Virus record (IMG/VR): IMGVR_UViG_3300042465_004617
Coordinates: 1 to 47,341 of that record
Reading direction: 5' to 3' (one strand)
From: a virus
DNA length: 47,341 bases
Made by a program: the position numbers and the translations under genes. The stretch's first letter is position 1, and every line of letters begins with the position of its first letter. Shown here piece after piece: positions 47,159 to 47,341 of the stretch. The notes under the pieces are model-generated. The model did not search any database. It saw only the letters and a program-made list of their open reading frames with translations, and was not told the DNA's origin.

Positions 47159-47341
47159 AGTAAGAGTTTATGTTAGATTCTATTCCCGTACGATTAGAAG
47201 ATTGATTTGATGTATACATAATTATTTCTTGTATGTTACCATCATAATAAGTTGTTAGTGAGCCTGATTTTTTATAACTTCCTATAGATAAATTGTCGGT
47301 ATTCAATGTCGTTGTTGCAGATGTTATTTGTGTACTTGCAC
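47145..47341 (-). CDS. Tail fibre C-terminus, LamG/lectin-like (partial)
   Basis: The 5' part lies beyond the right edge; about 65 codons are visible with stop at 47145-47147. The end of the product (GSYKKSGSLTTYYDGNIQEI, then IMYTSNQSSNRTGIESNINS) is the typical last strand pair of concanavalin-A-like/LamG domains in Bacteroidota phage receptor-binding proteins. This implies a carbohydrate-binding adhesin. Family from pattern. Confidence 0.75.
   Translation of the reverse strand, partial: ASTQITSATTTLNTDNLSIGSYKKSGSLTTYYDGNIQEIIMYTSNQSSNRTGIESNINSYYAIY

Overview
The window is one contiguous stretch of a tailed double-stranded DNA phage genome (AT-rich, very gene-dense), and both edges cut genes. 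The host is most likely a member of the Bacteroidota. Several gene blocks are preceded by the promoter form typical of that phylum (TTG or TTTG, 19-21 nt, TAnnTTTG), classical Shine-Dalgarno sites are mostly absent, and many small proteins resemble those of flavobacterial and crAss-like phages. The virion genes look podovirus-like: a portal, a major capsid protein, three small connector/ring-type proteins and a very large stabilization/tail-tubular-type protein. I cannot place the phage in a named genus.

Layout. (1) 1-13264, minus strand: virion operon, read right to left: portal, scaffold-like protein, major capsid protein, a second virion protein, a protein with an AT-hook-like tail, a NinG-type nuclease, three connector proteins, the 1374-residue protein and a truncated gene at the left edge. 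(2) 13265-13815: back-to-back divergent promoters, then about 450 nt of gene-free, highly structured sequence on the plus strand. (3) 13816-17100, plus: SSB and YqaJ/lambda-type exonuclease with small partners. (4) 17101-18218: gene-free, repeat-rich region with 18-bp palindromic sites, 19-bp and 10-bp tandem repeats; the best replication-origin/operator candidate. (5) 18219-18800: unknown gene preceded by two abutting copies of the palindrome. (6) 18873-19539: second large structured, apparently non-coding region. (7) 19540-29083, plus: about 27 mostly small, acidic, overlapping early genes, including GP88-like, Api92/YubB-like, DnaA-type HTH and glucosaminidase-like proteins. (8) 29080-36223, plus: serine recombinase, DnaT-like protein, primase-helicase, family B DNA polymerase, MazG-like protein, class II ribonucleotide reductase. 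(9) 36224-36721: structured RNA with a tRNA-Leu-like element, a pseudoknot and a clean tRNA-Met. (10) 36723-42252, plus: small genes, a candidate unimolecular spanin, metallophosphoesterase, Nmad1-like protein, possible small terminase, large terminase. (11) 42247-47341, minus: small very basic proteins including a four-member family sharing one N-terminal motif, holin candidates, a YkuD-like lysin and the C-terminal end of a probable LamG-type tail fibre.

How it fits together. The two divergent promoters near 13.3 kb separate virion transcription from early transcription, and the two strands converge at 42.25 kb. The plus strand carries takeover, replication (primase-helicase, PolB, SSB, exonuclease), nucleotide supply (RNR, MazG) and packaging. 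The minus strand carries virion assembly, lysis and receptor binding. The most unusual features are three separate structured non-coding regions in one small phage, the palindromic-site array, the shared N-terminal motif on divergent basic proteins, and a gene whose ATG start seems to have been lost by one base change.
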